Part shown: piece by piece, positions 1 to 8,547 of the stretch
How positions within the stretch are numbered: position 1 is the first letter of the stretch
How the letters are laid out: each line of letters starts with the position of its first letter
DNA from: CAUJGQ01 sp042408665
GTDB lineage: Bacteria > Chloroflexota > Dehalococcoidia > CAUJGQ01
Length of the DNA stretch: 64,000 nucleotides
Direction of reading: 5' to 3'
NCBI GenBank assembly: GCA_042408665.1
Contig: JBHOQW010000175.1
Location: 1 to 64,000, forward strand
Translations under genes and position numbers: made by a program
The notes under the pieces: model-generated
Seen by the model: only the letters and a program-made list of their open reading frames with translations
Databases searched by the model: none
What the model was told of the DNA's origin: nothing

Positions 1-410
1 GGCGCGGCCCTCGGCGGCGGAGCAGGGGTCTCGGCCGCAGCCTGGACGGGGGCGGACTCGGCGACGGGCTGGGCCGCCTCGGGCGCGGGGGTGGGGGCCT
101 CTGCCGGCGCCGGCGCCGGCGCGGGTGCCGCCGTCGGCGGAGCGGCCGTCGGTGCGCCGGGTAGGGGCTCGCCTTGGGCGCCCAGGTAGCCGATCACGGT
201 CCCCACCGGCACTTTGGTGCCCTCCGGCACCACCCCGCCGAGAAAGTACCCCTCCTCGAACGATTCCAGGTCCACCGTCGCCTTGTCGGTCTCGATCTCG
301 GCGACGATGTCGCCGCGCTTCACGAACTCACCCGGCTTCTTCAGCCAGCGGATGAGGGTGCCCTCCTCCATCTCCGCGCCCATCTGGGGCATGACGATCT
401 CGGTTGCCAT
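1..410 (-). CDS. Dihydrolipoamide acyltransferase (E2), N-terminal part
   Basis: Only the N-terminal 136 residues are in the window; the gene runs off the left edge. It starts MATEIVMPQMGAEM and contains a complete lipoyl domain (about residues 1-78) with the modified lysine K43 in ETDKATVDL. After the domain comes a long Ala/Pro linker typical of E2 chains. The family carries the acyl group on the lipoyl arm between E1 and the E2 catalytic core of a 2-oxoacid dehydrogenase complex. It lies 99 bp downstream of E1beta on the same strand, so E1alpha-E1beta-E2 form an operon. The peripheral-subunit-binding and catalytic domains are not visible, so the exact substrate (pyruvate, acetoin or branched chain) cannot be fixed. 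Confidence 0.93.
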   Translation of the reverse strand, partial: MATEIVMPQMGAEMEEGTLIRWLKKPGEFVKRGDIVAEIETDKATVDLESFEEGYFLGGVVPEGTKVPVGTVIGYLGAQGEPLPGAPTAAPPTAAPAPAPAPAEAPTPAPEAAQPVAESAPVQAAAETPAPPPRAA

Positions 411-509
411 TGCTGCCTCGCTCCATTCAGCCGGTATGGGCGCTCTCGGCACACGCCCGGTCCCGCGCCCGCCTGGGGGTGCGGATAGGCACCTCGTCGT
501 GCGGCCTGC

Positions 510-1511
510 TCACGGATGGCGGTAGTCGCTGGTGGCGCCGGGAAGCGTGGCGCGCACCGCCTCGATGACGTCCTCCACCGTGGGGTAGGCGAGCGCCTCC
601 AGATTGCGGGCGTAGGGTGCGGGCACGTCGGCGCCGTTCACGCGGGTGGGCGGCGCGTCCAGGTAATCCCAGGCGTGCTCGCTGACGAGCTGACAGATCT
701 CGCTGGAGAAGCCGCCCGTACGCCAGGCATCCTCCACCACCACCAGGCGGTTGGTACGCTGCACCGATTCCAGGATGGTGTCCAGGTCCAGCGGGCGCAG
801 GCTGCGCAGGTCGATGACCTCCGCCTCGATGCCCTCACGCGCCAGCCGCTCCGCCGCCTCCTCGGCGAGCATCGCCGTGCGCAGGTAGCCCACGATGGTC
901 ACATCCCGGCCGGGCCGGCTGACCGCCGCGCTGCCCAGCGGCACGGTGAAGTGCTCCTCCGGCACCTCGCCGCGGCGCCGGTACAGCAGGCTGTGCTCGA
1001 TGTAGATGACCGGGTTCATCTCCTGCAAGGCGGCGCGCATCAGCCCCATGGCGTCGTACGGCGTCGAGGGCACCGCCACCATCAACCCCGGCACGCGCGC
1101 GTACCACGCCTCCAGGTTCTGGGAGTGCTGGGCGGCGAGCTGGCTGCCACCGCCCGTGACCATGCGGATGATGCACGGCACCGGGATCTGACCGCCGCTC
1201 ATGTACAGCAGCTTGGCGGCATGGTTGACGATCTGGTCCATCGCCAGCAGGGAGAAGTTAATCGTCATCAACTCGACGACCGGCTTCATGCCGCCCATAG
1301 CGGCGCCGATCGCCGCGCCCACAATGCCTGACTCGGCGATGGGCGTATCGCGCACCCGCTTCTCCCCGAATTCATCCAGAAAGCCACGGGTAACGACGTA
1401 GGAGCCGCCGTAGGCGCCGATATCCTCTCCCATAAGAAAGACGCGCTCATCGGCGCGCATCGCCTCGCGCAGCACCTGGGCAATCGCGTCGCGGTAGGTC
1501 ATCTCCGGCAT
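510..1511 (-). CDS. pdhB: 2-oxoacid (pyruvate-type) dehydrogenase E1 beta subunit
   Basis: A 333-residue protein of normal length for a separate E1beta. It starts MPEMTYRDAIAQVLREAM and has the conserved MGEDIGAYGG segment near residue 27 and the DTPIAESGIVGAAIGAA segment that helps form the thiamin diphosphate site at the alpha/beta interface. With E1alpha it decarboxylates a 2-oxoacid and transfers the acyl group to the E2 lipoyl arm. It follows the E1alpha gene by 57 bp. A GAGG-type ribosome site precedes the ATG. Acetoin and branched-chain E1beta proteins look similar; the symbol reflects the most likely pyruvate role. Confidence 0.92.
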   Translation of the reverse strand: MPEMTYRDAIAQVLREAMRADERVFLMGEDIGAYGGSYVVTRGFLDEFGEKRVRDTPIAESGIVGAAIGAAMGGMKPVVELMTINFSLLAMDQIVNHAAKLLYMSGGQIPVPCIIRMVTGGGSQLAAQHSQNLEAWYARVPGLMVAVPSTPYDAMGLMRAALQEMNPVIYIEHSLLYRRRGEVPEEHFTVPLGSAAVSRPGRDVTIVGYLRTAMLAEEAAERLAREGIEAEVIDLRSLRPLDLDTILESVQRTNRLVVVEDAWRTGGFSSEICQLVSEHAWDYLDAPPTRVNGADVPAPYARNLEALAYPTVEDVIEAVRATLPGATSDYRHP

Positions 1512-1568
1512 AGACGCCTCACTGTTACCTGACGGGTGCGATCGGGACGGGCCAGCCCGGCCGGCAGC

Positions 1569-2594
1569 TTACCGCTCCACCACACCCAGCCGGTGGTGGG
1601 ACTCCTTCGCTACCCCCACGTAGACGTCTTTCCACAGGTCTTCGGGCGGCGGCTCCGGGCTTTCCTCGGCAAAGCGCACCGCCTCATCGATGATGCGCTC
1701 CACCACGGCGTCCATGGCGTTGAGGTCCTCTTCCGTGGCCAGCCCGTGCTCGATCATGTAGGCACGCAGGCGAGTGATCGGGTCGCGCTGGCGCCACTGG
1801 GCTACTTCCTCCTTGGAGCGGTACAGCTCCGGGTCGGCCATGGAGTGGCCGCGGAAGCGGTAGGTCATGGCTTCGATGAAGTAGGGGCCGTGCCCCGAGC
1901 GGGCGTGCTCCACGGCCTTGCGCGCCGCCTCGTACACGGCCAGCACGTCCATGCCGTCCACCCGCTCGGCTGGGATGTTGTAGGCCTCGGCCCGCCGGTA
2001 GATCTCCGGCACCGCGGACACCCGCGCCAGCATGGTGCCCATGCCGTACAGATTGTTCTCGCACACGAACACCACCGGCGTCTTCCACAGGCCGGCTAGG
2101 TTGAGCGCCTCGTGGAACTCGCCCTCGTTGACGGCGCCATCCCCGAAAAAGCACATGTTAACCCGATCTTGTCCCTGCATCTGTGCCGCCAGGCCCAGGC
2201 CCACGGCGATGGGCATCTGGCCCGCGACGATGGCGTAACCGCCGAGAAAGCCGATGGACACATCGAACAGGTGCATGGAGCCGCCCTTACCGCGGCTGCA
2301 CCCAGTGACCTTGCCGTACAACTCGGCCATGGCCGCCTTGGGGTCCATGCCGCGCGCGAGCGCGTGGCCATGCTCGCGGTAGGAGGCGACGATCGTGTCC
2401 TGGGGCGCCAGAGCGGCGATGGCGCCCACCGCCACCGCCTCTTCACCGATGTACAGGTGCAGGAAGCCGCCGATCTTGCGCCGCTGGTAGGCCACGGCGG
2501 CGGCCTCCTCAAAGCGGCGGATGAGTTGCATTTGCCGGTAGAAGGTGATCAGTTGCTCGCGGCTCGGGGCCTGGCGGCTGAGGGATTCAACCAT
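1569..2594 (-). CDS. pdhA: 2-oxoacid (pyruvate-type) dehydrogenase E1 alpha subunit
   Basis: 341 residues from the ATG at 2594, chosen because GGAGGA stands five bases before it (CGGAGGACGTCATG); an upstream in-frame extension would be Pro/Arg-rich and unlike the family. The thiamin diphosphate motif runs from GDGAVNEG (about residue 151) to the Asn pair near 180 (VCENNLYGMG). The TYRFRGHSMADPE loop corresponds to the regulated loop of E1alpha. First gene of the E1alpha-E1beta-E2 operon; E3 is encoded 2 kb upstream on the same strand. Confidence 0.93.
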   Translation of the reverse strand: MVESLSRQAPSREQLITFYRQMQLIRRFEEAAAVAYQRRKIGGFLHLYIGEEAVAVGAIAALAPQDTIVASYREHGHALARGMDPKAAMAELYGKVTGCSRGKGGSMHLFDVSIGFLGGYAIVAGQMPIAVGLGLAAQMQGQDRVNMCFFGDGAVNEGEFHEALNLAGLWKTPVVFVCENNLYGMGTMLARVSAVPEIYRRAEAYNIPAERVDGMDVLAVYEAARKAVEHARSGHGPYFIEAMTYRFRGHSMADPELYRSKEEVAQWRQRDPITRLRAYMIEHGLATEEDLNAMDAVVERIIDEAVRFAEESPEPPPEDLWKDVYVGVAKESHHRLGVVER

Positions 2595-2841
2595 GACGTC
2601 CTCCGGAAGCGGGCCGGCGGCCGGTGGAGGGAGACGGCGCCGCGCCCCTGCGCTGGCGGGGTCGGGCCGATACAGGGGGCCTGCTGATATGGTCGCACAT
2701 GGGGCGGAGAATCTGTAGGGGTGGGTGAGGCCTACCGACACAACCCACCGTCATGACAGCGCAGGTCACCTCACCCCATGCGACAGGGCGGCGTCACACC
2801 GTGCGACCGATGGGAAAGGGGGCGACCGACGCTTCAGGGGC

Positions 2842-3450
2842 CTACCCCGGCGGCAACAGCGATTCGATCACGTCGGCCGCGCGCGCGTCGCCCGGACTAC
2901 CCCGTGCGCGCAGCCGGCCGGCCACCGCCCGTTTCAACTCCGCCGAGCCCGCCGGCCCGGCTTTGAACTTGGCGTACGTTTCCAGCACACGCAGCCGCAC
3001 CACGGCCAGCCGCCGCAACCGCGGACCGTAGAAGGGCCCGTCCACCAGTTGCTCGTAGCAGCCACCCGGCTCGTAGGTGGCCAGCAGCCGGCGTAGCGCC
3101 GCCGCCACCTCGTCGGGATCGGTTGAGGTGGTCGCCGTGCAGGCGTACTGCACGGCGCGGAAATGGAGGGTGGCCCGTCCCGCATCATGCGGGTCCACCC
3201 AGTCATGCGGCGTGAAGGCGAGGAAGTCGGCGACCAGAAACGTCACCAGCGGGTTGGCGCATATGGCCGCGAAGGTAGGGTCAGCCTGCACGCAGTGCAA
3301 CTCGATCTCGTCGCCCGTCTTCACGAAGGGGAGGATACTCACCTGGGGGTGGCCGCCGGGCGGCGTGGCGATGAGGTACCCATGCCGCTGCTCGGCCACG
3401 AACGCCTCGGCGGCGGCAAGGTCGGTAGGGTAAAGCGGCGAGCGGTACAT
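2842..3450 (-). CDS. PaiB-like FMN-binding split-barrel protein
   Basis: 202 residues, starting MYRSPLYPTDL after a GAGGAGGGC ribosome site. The order of motifs follows the PaiB family: an N-terminal segment ending in VSILPFV (equivalent of SHLPLL), a barrel strand region, then YEQLVDGPFY and a C-terminal lysine-containing motif (YAKFKAG). The family binds FMN or haem-type ligands and was named for repression of protease synthesis in Bacillus; the ligand and role here are unknown. It sits between the dehydrogenase operon and a cupredoxin-like gene, all on the minus strand, with no clear shared function. Confidence 0.75.
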   Translation of the reverse strand: MYRSPLYPTDLAAAEAFVAEQRHGYLIATPPGGHPQVSILPFVKTGDEIELHCVQADPTFAAICANPLVTFLVADFLAFTPHDWVDPHDAGRATLHFRAVQYACTATTSTDPDEVAAALRRLLATYEPGGCYEQLVDGPFYGPRLRRLAVVRLRVLETYAKFKAGPAGSAELKRAVAGRLRARGSPGDARAADVIESLLPPG

Positions 3451-3535
3451 CGGCCCTCCTCACACCGCGGCGTGCCGCACCCACGCCCGGCATCCGGGGC
3501 GAGGTGGGTGCCACGCGCGGCACAAACCGTGGACA

Positions 3536-3553
3536 GGGGCAGAACCCTGCCCC
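3536..3553 (-). terminator. Hairpin after the cupredoxin-like gene
   Basis: GGGGCAG and CTGCCCC form a 7-bp stem with a 4-nt loop 25 bp past the stop of the 3578-4435 gene. There is no proper T-run, so termination is only suggested. Confidence 0.4.
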
Positions 3554-3577
3554 CGCCCACGGTCAGCCTGGCCTCGC

Positions 3578-4435
3578 TTAGCGTACTGTGACGACGGCGT
3601 ACATGCCCAGCGCCACGTGCGGCAGACCGGTGGCCGGATCGGGCACAAAGCACAGCAGCACGTAAGTGCCGGCAGTGAAGTCCACCGTGACCCACCCCGA
3701 GAGGCCGGCCGAGAGAGCCTGCATACCGGACAGGCTCTCCATCGGGAACGGCGGCGGCGCCTCCGGGCGCTCCAGCGCCGCGGCGATCTGCTCCGGGGTG
3801 ACGTCATCCGGCACGCGGGCGATCGCCATCTCGTGTGGCTGCGGCCCCCGGTTCACCACGCGCAGCGTCTGTACGCCGGCGTGAATCTCCGGCGTATCAA
3901 AGGCGAAGTCACGCATCACCACCGTGGGCGGTGGCGACACCACGAACGGCCGCACCATACCTTTGGCCAGGTGCGGCACCCCATCCGGGCTCTCGATGAA
4001 GCACAGCATCATGTAGGTGCCGGGCTCAAGGTCCAGGATAACCTCAAAGCTGCTCTGACCCGGCTTCGTGGCGCTCGGGCCGCCACGGAAGGTCACCAGC
4101 GGGAAGGCCGCCGGCGACCCCTGGCGCAGGGCCGCACCGAACTGCTCCAGCGTTACCCCATCGTTAAGGCGGACGAACTGCGCGTGATGTTCTTCCTGGC
4201 CCTCGTTCCGCAAGGTGAACGCCACGGGCCCGGCCGGGACCGCATCCGGCGCGTCGAACGAGTAGTCACGGGCCGTGATCGTGATGGGCGCGGCGGCCTG
4301 GGCGGCTGCGGCGGGCGCGGATGCCGTGGTCAGGCGTGCGGCCGCCGCCAGTGGCCCAGCACCTACGGCGACGATCCCCGCGAGCGCCGCCACCGGCAGC
4401 GCGCGCACCCACGATCGCGGTTGGCTGAGGGGCAT
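3578..4435 (-). CDS. Secreted tandem cupredoxin-like protein
   Basis: 285 residues with a strong GGAGGAGGTGA ribosome site. Residues 1-45 look like a signal peptide (hydrophobic ALAGIVAVGAGPLAAAA), so it should be exported. The mature part is an internal duplication: each half begins DYSFDAP or DFAFDTP and ends with a LCFIESPDGVPH or LCFVPDPATGLPH segment followed by a hydrophobic G-M sequence. The Cys and His near the end of each copy and the HHAQF/HEMAI motifs resemble type-1 copper ligands (His, Cys, His, Met). Electron transfer or copper binding outside the membrane is inferred. The gene lies between paiB-like and lpdA. Confidence 0.7.
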   Translation of the reverse strand: MPLSQPRSWVRALPVAALAGIVAVGAGPLAAAARLTTASAPAAAAQAAAPITITARDYSFDAPDAVPAGPVAFTLRNEGQEEHHAQFVRLNDGVTLEQFGAALRQGSPAAFPLVTFRGGPSATKPGQSSFEVILDLEPGTYMMLCFIESPDGVPHLAKGMVRPFVVSPPPTVVMRDFAFDTPEIHAGVQTLRVVNRGPQPHEMAIARVPDDVTPEQIAAALERPEAPPPFPMESLSGMQALSAGLSGWVTVDFTAGTYVLLCFVPDPATGLPHVALGMYAVVTVR

Positions 4436-4696
4436 CCGTTCACCTCCTCCGTGAGACTAGGGGGCTGCCGGCCGTGCATCGTGGGACATCGTGGGACCGC
4501 GCACGGCTGCCAGGCGGTTGTGTGTTCCCATCCTCCTACGCCGTGCGAACGGTCCAGCCGTGTCGCGCACGCGACCCAGCATAACCGCTGGCGATCCGCA
4601 TGACCAGGTCCGCAGGACCGAGGTCAACAGGTTGGATCCGATCCGGTCGGAACGGCGCGCAGAAACCGGACCGATGAACGGGGCTAACACCTTGCC

Positions 4697-6079
4697 TCAG
4701 ATGTGGATCGCCTCGCCCCTCACGGCGAGCGCGGCCTCTCGCAGAACCTCGGACAGGGTGGGGTGCGGGTGGACGGCCCAGCCCAGCTCGGCGGGCGTGG
4801 CCTCCAGGGCGCGCGCCAGCGAGGCCTCACCGAGCAGTTCCGACACGCCGGCGCCCAGCATGTGGATGCCGACGATCTCACCCGTGCGGGCGTCGGCCAC
4901 CACCTTGACGAAGCCGTCCGGCTCGCCCATCGCCAGCGCGCGGCCGTTGGGGCGGAAGGGGAAGGAACCGGTGCGCACCTCCAGGCCGCGCTCGCGCGCC
5001 TGCGCCTCCGTGAGCCCGATGCTAGCCACCTCCGGGCGGCAGTACGTCGCGCGCGGCATTTGGTCGTAGTCCAAGGGCGGCGGGGTGCGGCCAGCGATGT
5101 GTTCGGCGGCCACCACCCCCTGCGCGGAGGCGACATGGGCCAGCAGGGGCGGCCCCGTCAGGTCGCCGATGGCGTAGATACCGGGCACGTTGGTCTGCAT
5201 ATACTCGTTCACCGGCACCCACGTGCGCTCCACGTGCACACCGACGCGCTCCAGGCCGATGCCGTCGCTGTTCCCCTGCACGCCGATGCCGACCAGCACC
5301 AGGTCCGCGGTGAGCACCTCTTCCCGCCCGTCGCGCCGCACGCGCACGCCCACGCCGTTCTCTCCCCGCACGACGCCTTCAACGGGGGCGCCGGTGATGC
5401 AGGTGATCCCGCGCTTGGTCAGCGCCCGCTCCAGGGCCGCCGAGATCTCCTCGTCTTCCTGGGGCAGCACGCGCGGCAGGGCCTCTACCACGGTCACGCG
5501 GGCGCCGTACACGTGCCAGACGTAGGCAAACTCCAGCCCCACCGGCCCGGCGCCCACCACCACCACCGAGCCCGGGACCCGGCCCAGTTGCAGCGCCTCG
5601 TAGGAGCCGATCACGCGCTCACCGTCCGCCTCCAGGCCGGGCAGCCGACGCGGGCGGGCGCCGGTGGCCAGGATCACGTGCCGCGCGGTGAGCACGCGCC
5701 CCTCCGGCGCCACCTCGACCTCCGTGGTGGAGCGCAGCGTGCCGGTGCCGCGCACCACCTCGATCTTGTTCTTGCGCATCAGGTAATGGACGCCCCGCAC
5801 CATGCGGTCCACGATCTGCCGCGAACGCTGCACGGCGCGGGCGAGGTCGGCCTGAAACCCTGGCACCGACAGGCCGAACTCATCGGCACGATGGACAAGC
5901 TCCAGCACCTCGGCGTTGTGGATCAGCGCCTTGGACGGGATACACCCCCAGTTCAGGCAGATCCCGCCCAGCTCCTCGCGCTCCACCAGCGCCACGTGCA
6001 GGCCGAGCTGCGCGGCGCGGATCGCCGCCACGTACCCGCCGGGGCCACCCCCAAGCACCACCACGTCATAGCCGTCCAC
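4697..6079 (-). CDS. lpdA: Dihydrolipoyl dehydrogenase (E3)
   Basis: 460 residues from a GTG at 6079, placed six bases after GGAGG; the GTG at 6085 is too close to that site. The FAD-binding GGGPGGY motif is at residues 10-16 and the redox disulfide is C41/C46 in GGICLNWGCIPSK. An NAD-binding GAGPVGLEFA follows near 180, and the C-terminal interface motif HPHPTLSE supplies the catalytic His/Glu. The enzyme reoxidises the lipoyl arm of the E2 encoded at the left edge. It is in the same direction as the E1-E2 operon but separated from it by two other genes, and has its own promoter region facing a tetR gene. Confidence 0.96.
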   Translation of the reverse strand: MDGYDVVVLGGGPGGYVAAIRAAQLGLHVALVEREELGGICLNWGCIPSKALIHNAEVLELVHRADEFGLSVPGFQADLARAVQRSRQIVDRMVRGVHYLMRKNKIEVVRGTGTLRSTTEVEVAPEGRVLTARHVILATGARPRRLPGLEADGERVIGSYEALQLGRVPGSVVVVGAGPVGLEFAYVWHVYGARVTVVEALPRVLPQEDEEISAALERALTKRGITCITGAPVEGVVRGENGVGVRVRRDGREEVLTADLVLVGIGVQGNSDGIGLERVGVHVERTWVPVNEYMQTNVPGIYAIGDLTGPPLLAHVASAQGVVAAEHIAGRTPPPLDYDQMPRATYCRPEVASIGLTEAQARERGLEVRTGSFPFRPNGRALAMGEPDGFVKVVADARTGEIVGIHMLGAGVSELLGEASLARALEATPAELGWAVHPHPTLSEVLREAALAVRGEAIHI

Positions 6080-6108
6080 CGGCACCCTCCGTCGGCACGC
6101 TTGTGTCC

Positions 6109-6114
6109 ATTATA
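6109..6114 (-). promoter_or_regulatory. -10 element of lpdA
   Basis: TATAAT reads on the minus strand 30 bp before the lpdA start, inside the dyad GTCC-N7-GGAC. No good -35 is visible 16-18 bp upstream, so the promoter may need an activator. Confidence 0.5.
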
Positions 6115-6145
6115 CGGACGCCGGCCCCGGCCCCCTGCTACCAGG

Positions 6146-6164
6146 AGTAGGGGATTCCCCGACT
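6146..6164. promoter_or_regulatory. Candidate TetR operator between lpdA and tetR
   Basis: AGTAGGGGATTCCCCGACT is a 19-bp dyad: GGGGA-T-TCCCC with outer AGT/ACT arms, 8 of 9 positions paired. It sits in the divergent gap, a usual place for a TetR-family autoregulatory site. Binding is inferred. Confidence 0.45.
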
Positions 6165-6262
6165 CAGATTGTTGACCGCTTCTGCCGATGAACAAGATGA
6201 CACTGGCTCGGATGGCGCCCGTGGCCACGCGGCAGCGCCCGTCCGGCAGAGGAGTCTGAGGG

Positions 6263-6922
6263 ATGGCACACAGCCGGTCGACGCAGGCCGCCCGCCGCCA
6301 GGCAACGCGCGCGCGGTTGCTGGAGGCGGCGTTCAACGTGTTCGCCGCGCACGGCTACACCGGTGCGACGGTCGACGCCATCGTGCAGGCTGCCGGCTAC
6401 TCCAAAGGCGCCTTTTACTTCCACTTCAGCTCCAAGGAAGAGGTCTTCCTTGAGGTGCTGTGGACGCGCGCCCGCGCCGAGGAACAGTCGCTGCGCGCCG
6501 CCAGCGAGGCGGCCTCCGGCCGGCCGCTGGAGCTGCTGCGCGGCGTGGCCAGCTTCCTCGGCCCCGGCCACGACGACACCCTCTGGCCCGCGCTGCTGCT
6601 GGAGTTCTGGTCACACGCCGCCCGCAACCCGCGCGTGCGCGACGGCGTGGACTCCGTGGCCCGCTTCCGGCGCGAGGCGTTGCTCAACGCCCTGCGCGCC
6701 GCCGCGGAGGCCGGCGTCATCCGCCCCGCCCTGCCCTTCGAGGACTGTGCCGACCTCTTGCTCACCCTCGGTGACGGCCTCATCGCCCGCGCCGGCTCCG
6801 GCCAGAACGGCAACACACCGGCGTACCTGTCCACCCTGCTCGCCAGCGTGCTGGGCGTGCAGATCGGGCCGCGGGTGATCAAGGAGGGCACCGTACCCGC
6901 CCGCCGCACCGGTACCCAGTAG
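6263..6922 (+). CDS. TetR-family transcriptional regulator
   Basis: 219 residues with a GAGGAGTCTGAGGG ribosome region. The N-terminal helix-turn-helix is at about residues 33-55 (TVDAIVQAAGYSKGAFYFHF), the classic TetR signature including the YxHF end. The rest is a helical ligand-binding and dimer domain of ordinary length. The ligand is unknown. It is divergent from lpdA and has a 19-bp dyad in the shared gap, so it may control itself and lpdA; it also lies 125 bp upstream of a metallo-hydrolase gene in the same direction. Confidence 0.92.
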   Translation: MAHSRSTQAARRQATRARLLEAAFNVFAAHGYTGATVDAIVQAAGYSKGAFYFHFSSKEEVFLEVLWTRARAEEQSLRAASEAASGRPLELLRGVASFLGPGHDDTLWPALLLEFWSHAARNPRVRDGVDSVARFRREALLNALRAAAEAGVIRPALPFEDCADLLLTLGDGLIARAGSGQNGNTPAYLSTLLASVLGVQIGPRVIKEGTVPARRTGTQ

Positions 6923-7047
6923 CGATCTCATGTGGGCGTCCCGCACGGGCGGCCTCTCTGGGGGAGGCCGCCTGCTGTTGCCGCGTGCGCTATCATGGCC
7001 ACGCCCCTGGCGGCACCGCCGCGGGCAGCACTGTCGAGAGGGAAAAC

Positions 7048-7917
7048 ATGTCCGGGTATCGCATCGAGGAGCTGGCGCACGGCGTGTACGCGCGCATCGG
7101 CAGCCGACCGCTGGACCCCAACAGCGGCATCATCGTCGGTGAGGACGGCGTCATCCTGATCGATAGCTCCTTTTCGCCCACGGCCGCGCGGGAGATCGCT
7201 GCCGACATCCGCCGCCTGACGCCGAAGCCCGTGACGACGGTGATCATCACCCACCACCATTGGGACCACTCCTGGGGCAACCAGGTGTTCGCCGGCGCCC
7301 GCATTATCGGCCATGCCAGTGCCCGCGCCAGTATGACCGCCGACCCCGCCGGCCAGCTCCGCTTTGTGCGCGAGTTCGCGCCCACGGCCGCCCCCTGGTA
7401 CGACCTCACCCCGGAGGCGTTCCTCGCCCAGATCGCCGAGGTAACGATCACCCCACCCGACACCACCTACAGCCGTGAGGTGCACCTGTGGTCGGACGGA
7501 CGCGAGGTGCGGCTGATTCATCCCGGCCCCGCGCACACCTACGGCGACACGCTCATCTATCTCCCCGCCGAGCGCTTGCTGTTCGCCGGCGATGTGGTGT
7601 GCAACGCCGTCATCCCGGTCCTTGCCGATGGCGACCCGTTCCACTTCAGCCGCGTGCTGGACGAGCTGGCGACGATGGATATCGCCACCATCGCCCCCGG
7701 TCACGGCCCACTCTCCACCACGGCCGACCTGCGCCGCTTTCACGCCTGTCTCCAAGAGCTGTGCGATGCGGTGGCCGCGGCCCGTGCGGCCGGGGCTCCC
7801 GACCCGCGCGCGGCTTACGAGGTCGTCCGCCGGCATGACTTCGGCGGTTGGCACGGCCGCGAGATGCTCCCCGGCTCGGTGCGCCGCGTCTACCGCGCGC
7901 TCGACGCGCGCCGCTAA
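7048..7917 (+). CDS. Metallo-beta-lactamase-fold hydrolase
   Basis: 289 residues from the ATG at 7048, which follows GAGAGGGAAA; earlier in-frame starts lack a site. The zinc motif HxHxDH is H69-x-H71-x-D73-H74 (THHHWDHSWGN). Later metal ligands are in HPGPAHTYGDTLIY, FAGDVVCN and APGHGPLS. This pattern matches the broad group of MBL proteins annotated as quinoprotein-relay or SoxH-like, not lactamases. No signal peptide, so cytoplasmic. Substrate unknown. Confidence 0.88.
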   Translation: MSGYRIEELAHGVYARIGSRPLDPNSGIIVGEDGVILIDSSFSPTAAREIAADIRRLTPKPVTTVIITHHHWDHSWGNQVFAGARIIGHASARASMTADPAGQLRFVREFAPTAAPWYDLTPEAFLAQIAEVTITPPDTTYSREVHLWSDGREVRLIHPGPAHTYGDTLIYLPAERLLFAGDVVCNAVIPVLADGDPFHFSRVLDELATMDIATIAPGHGPLSTTADLRRFHACLQELCDAVAAARAAGAPDPRAAYEVVRRHDFGGWHGREMLPGSVRRVYRALDARR

Positions 7918-7947
7918 CGCCTTTTAAGCGTCTTTCTAACCAAGAAT

Positions 7948-7980
7948 AAATAGCCACGACCCCTCCAGGAGCGGCTATTT
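7948..7980 (+). terminator. Stem-loop after the MBL-fold gene
   Basis: AAATAGCC and GGCTATTT form an 8-bp stem 31 bp past the stop codon. The A-rich and T-rich arm ends could let it work in both directions, although the T stretch is only three bases. Confidence 0.55.
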
Positions 7981-8033
7981 CGTATAAGCTGTAACCGGCG
8001 CCCTGACCGACTCGGGACACCGGAGGAGTGGCG

Positions 8034-8471
8034 ATGGCGACCGTACTTTTCCCCATCACGCGAGAGTCGGCTGATGAAGCCGAGGCGCTGGCGCCGGAGC
8101 TGGCCCGGCACCTGCGCCCGGATGAGGACACCGTGATCGTCTTGCAGACGGAGTGCCTGCACGGCCTCTTCACCGACGTCGACGAGGACGCGATCGAGAT
8201 GGAGTCCCGCCGCATTCTGGAGGCGACCGAACGCGTGGCCGACGCGCTGCGCCGGCAGGGCCTCAAGGTGGAGACGGTGTGGGAGTGCGTGCAGGCGCCG
8301 CGTCGGCCGGTGGACCTGGACACCGTGCGGCGGCTGGGCGCCGATGCCGTGTTCGTGCCGCACCACGGCGGCCTGGCCGGCCTGTTTGAGGCCCTGACCC
8401 TGCGCCGCCTGCGCCGGCACGGGATCCGGGTGCTGCGGCCGGAGCAGGCTCCGGTCTCCACACCGTCGTGA
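8034..8471 (+). CDS. Small UspA-like alpha/beta protein
   Basis: 145 residues from the ATG at 8034, five bases after GGAGGAG. It starts MATVLFPITRESADEAEALA, a beta strand then helix order seen in universal stress proteins. It has two further strands (VIVLQTEC, KVETVWEC) and the DAVFVPHHGGLAGLFEALTLRRL segment near the end. The nucleotide-binding GxGxxG(S/T) motif of ATP-binding UspA proteins is replaced by HHGGLAGLFE, so it may not bind ATP. It sits just before a stress-type membrane protein gene. Assignment is by fold impression only. Confidence 0.5.
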   Translation: MATVLFPITRESADEAEALAPELARHLRPDEDTVIVLQTECLHGLFTDVDEDAIEMESRRILEATERVADALRRQGLKVETVWECVQAPRRPVDLDTVRRLGADAVFVPHHGGLAGLFEALTLRRLRRHGIRVLRPEQAPVSTPS

Positions 8472-8547
8472 TCGCCGGCCGTAGGCAGCGCGCACCGACC
8501 GCCGCCACGGGTCGGTCGCTCGCAGCACGGGAAGGAGGGATGGTGCC

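Noticed and set aside
4436..4696. 77-codon minus-strand frame between the cupredoxin gene and lpdA
   Set aside because: No ribosome site, odd composition and no family; treated as spacer.
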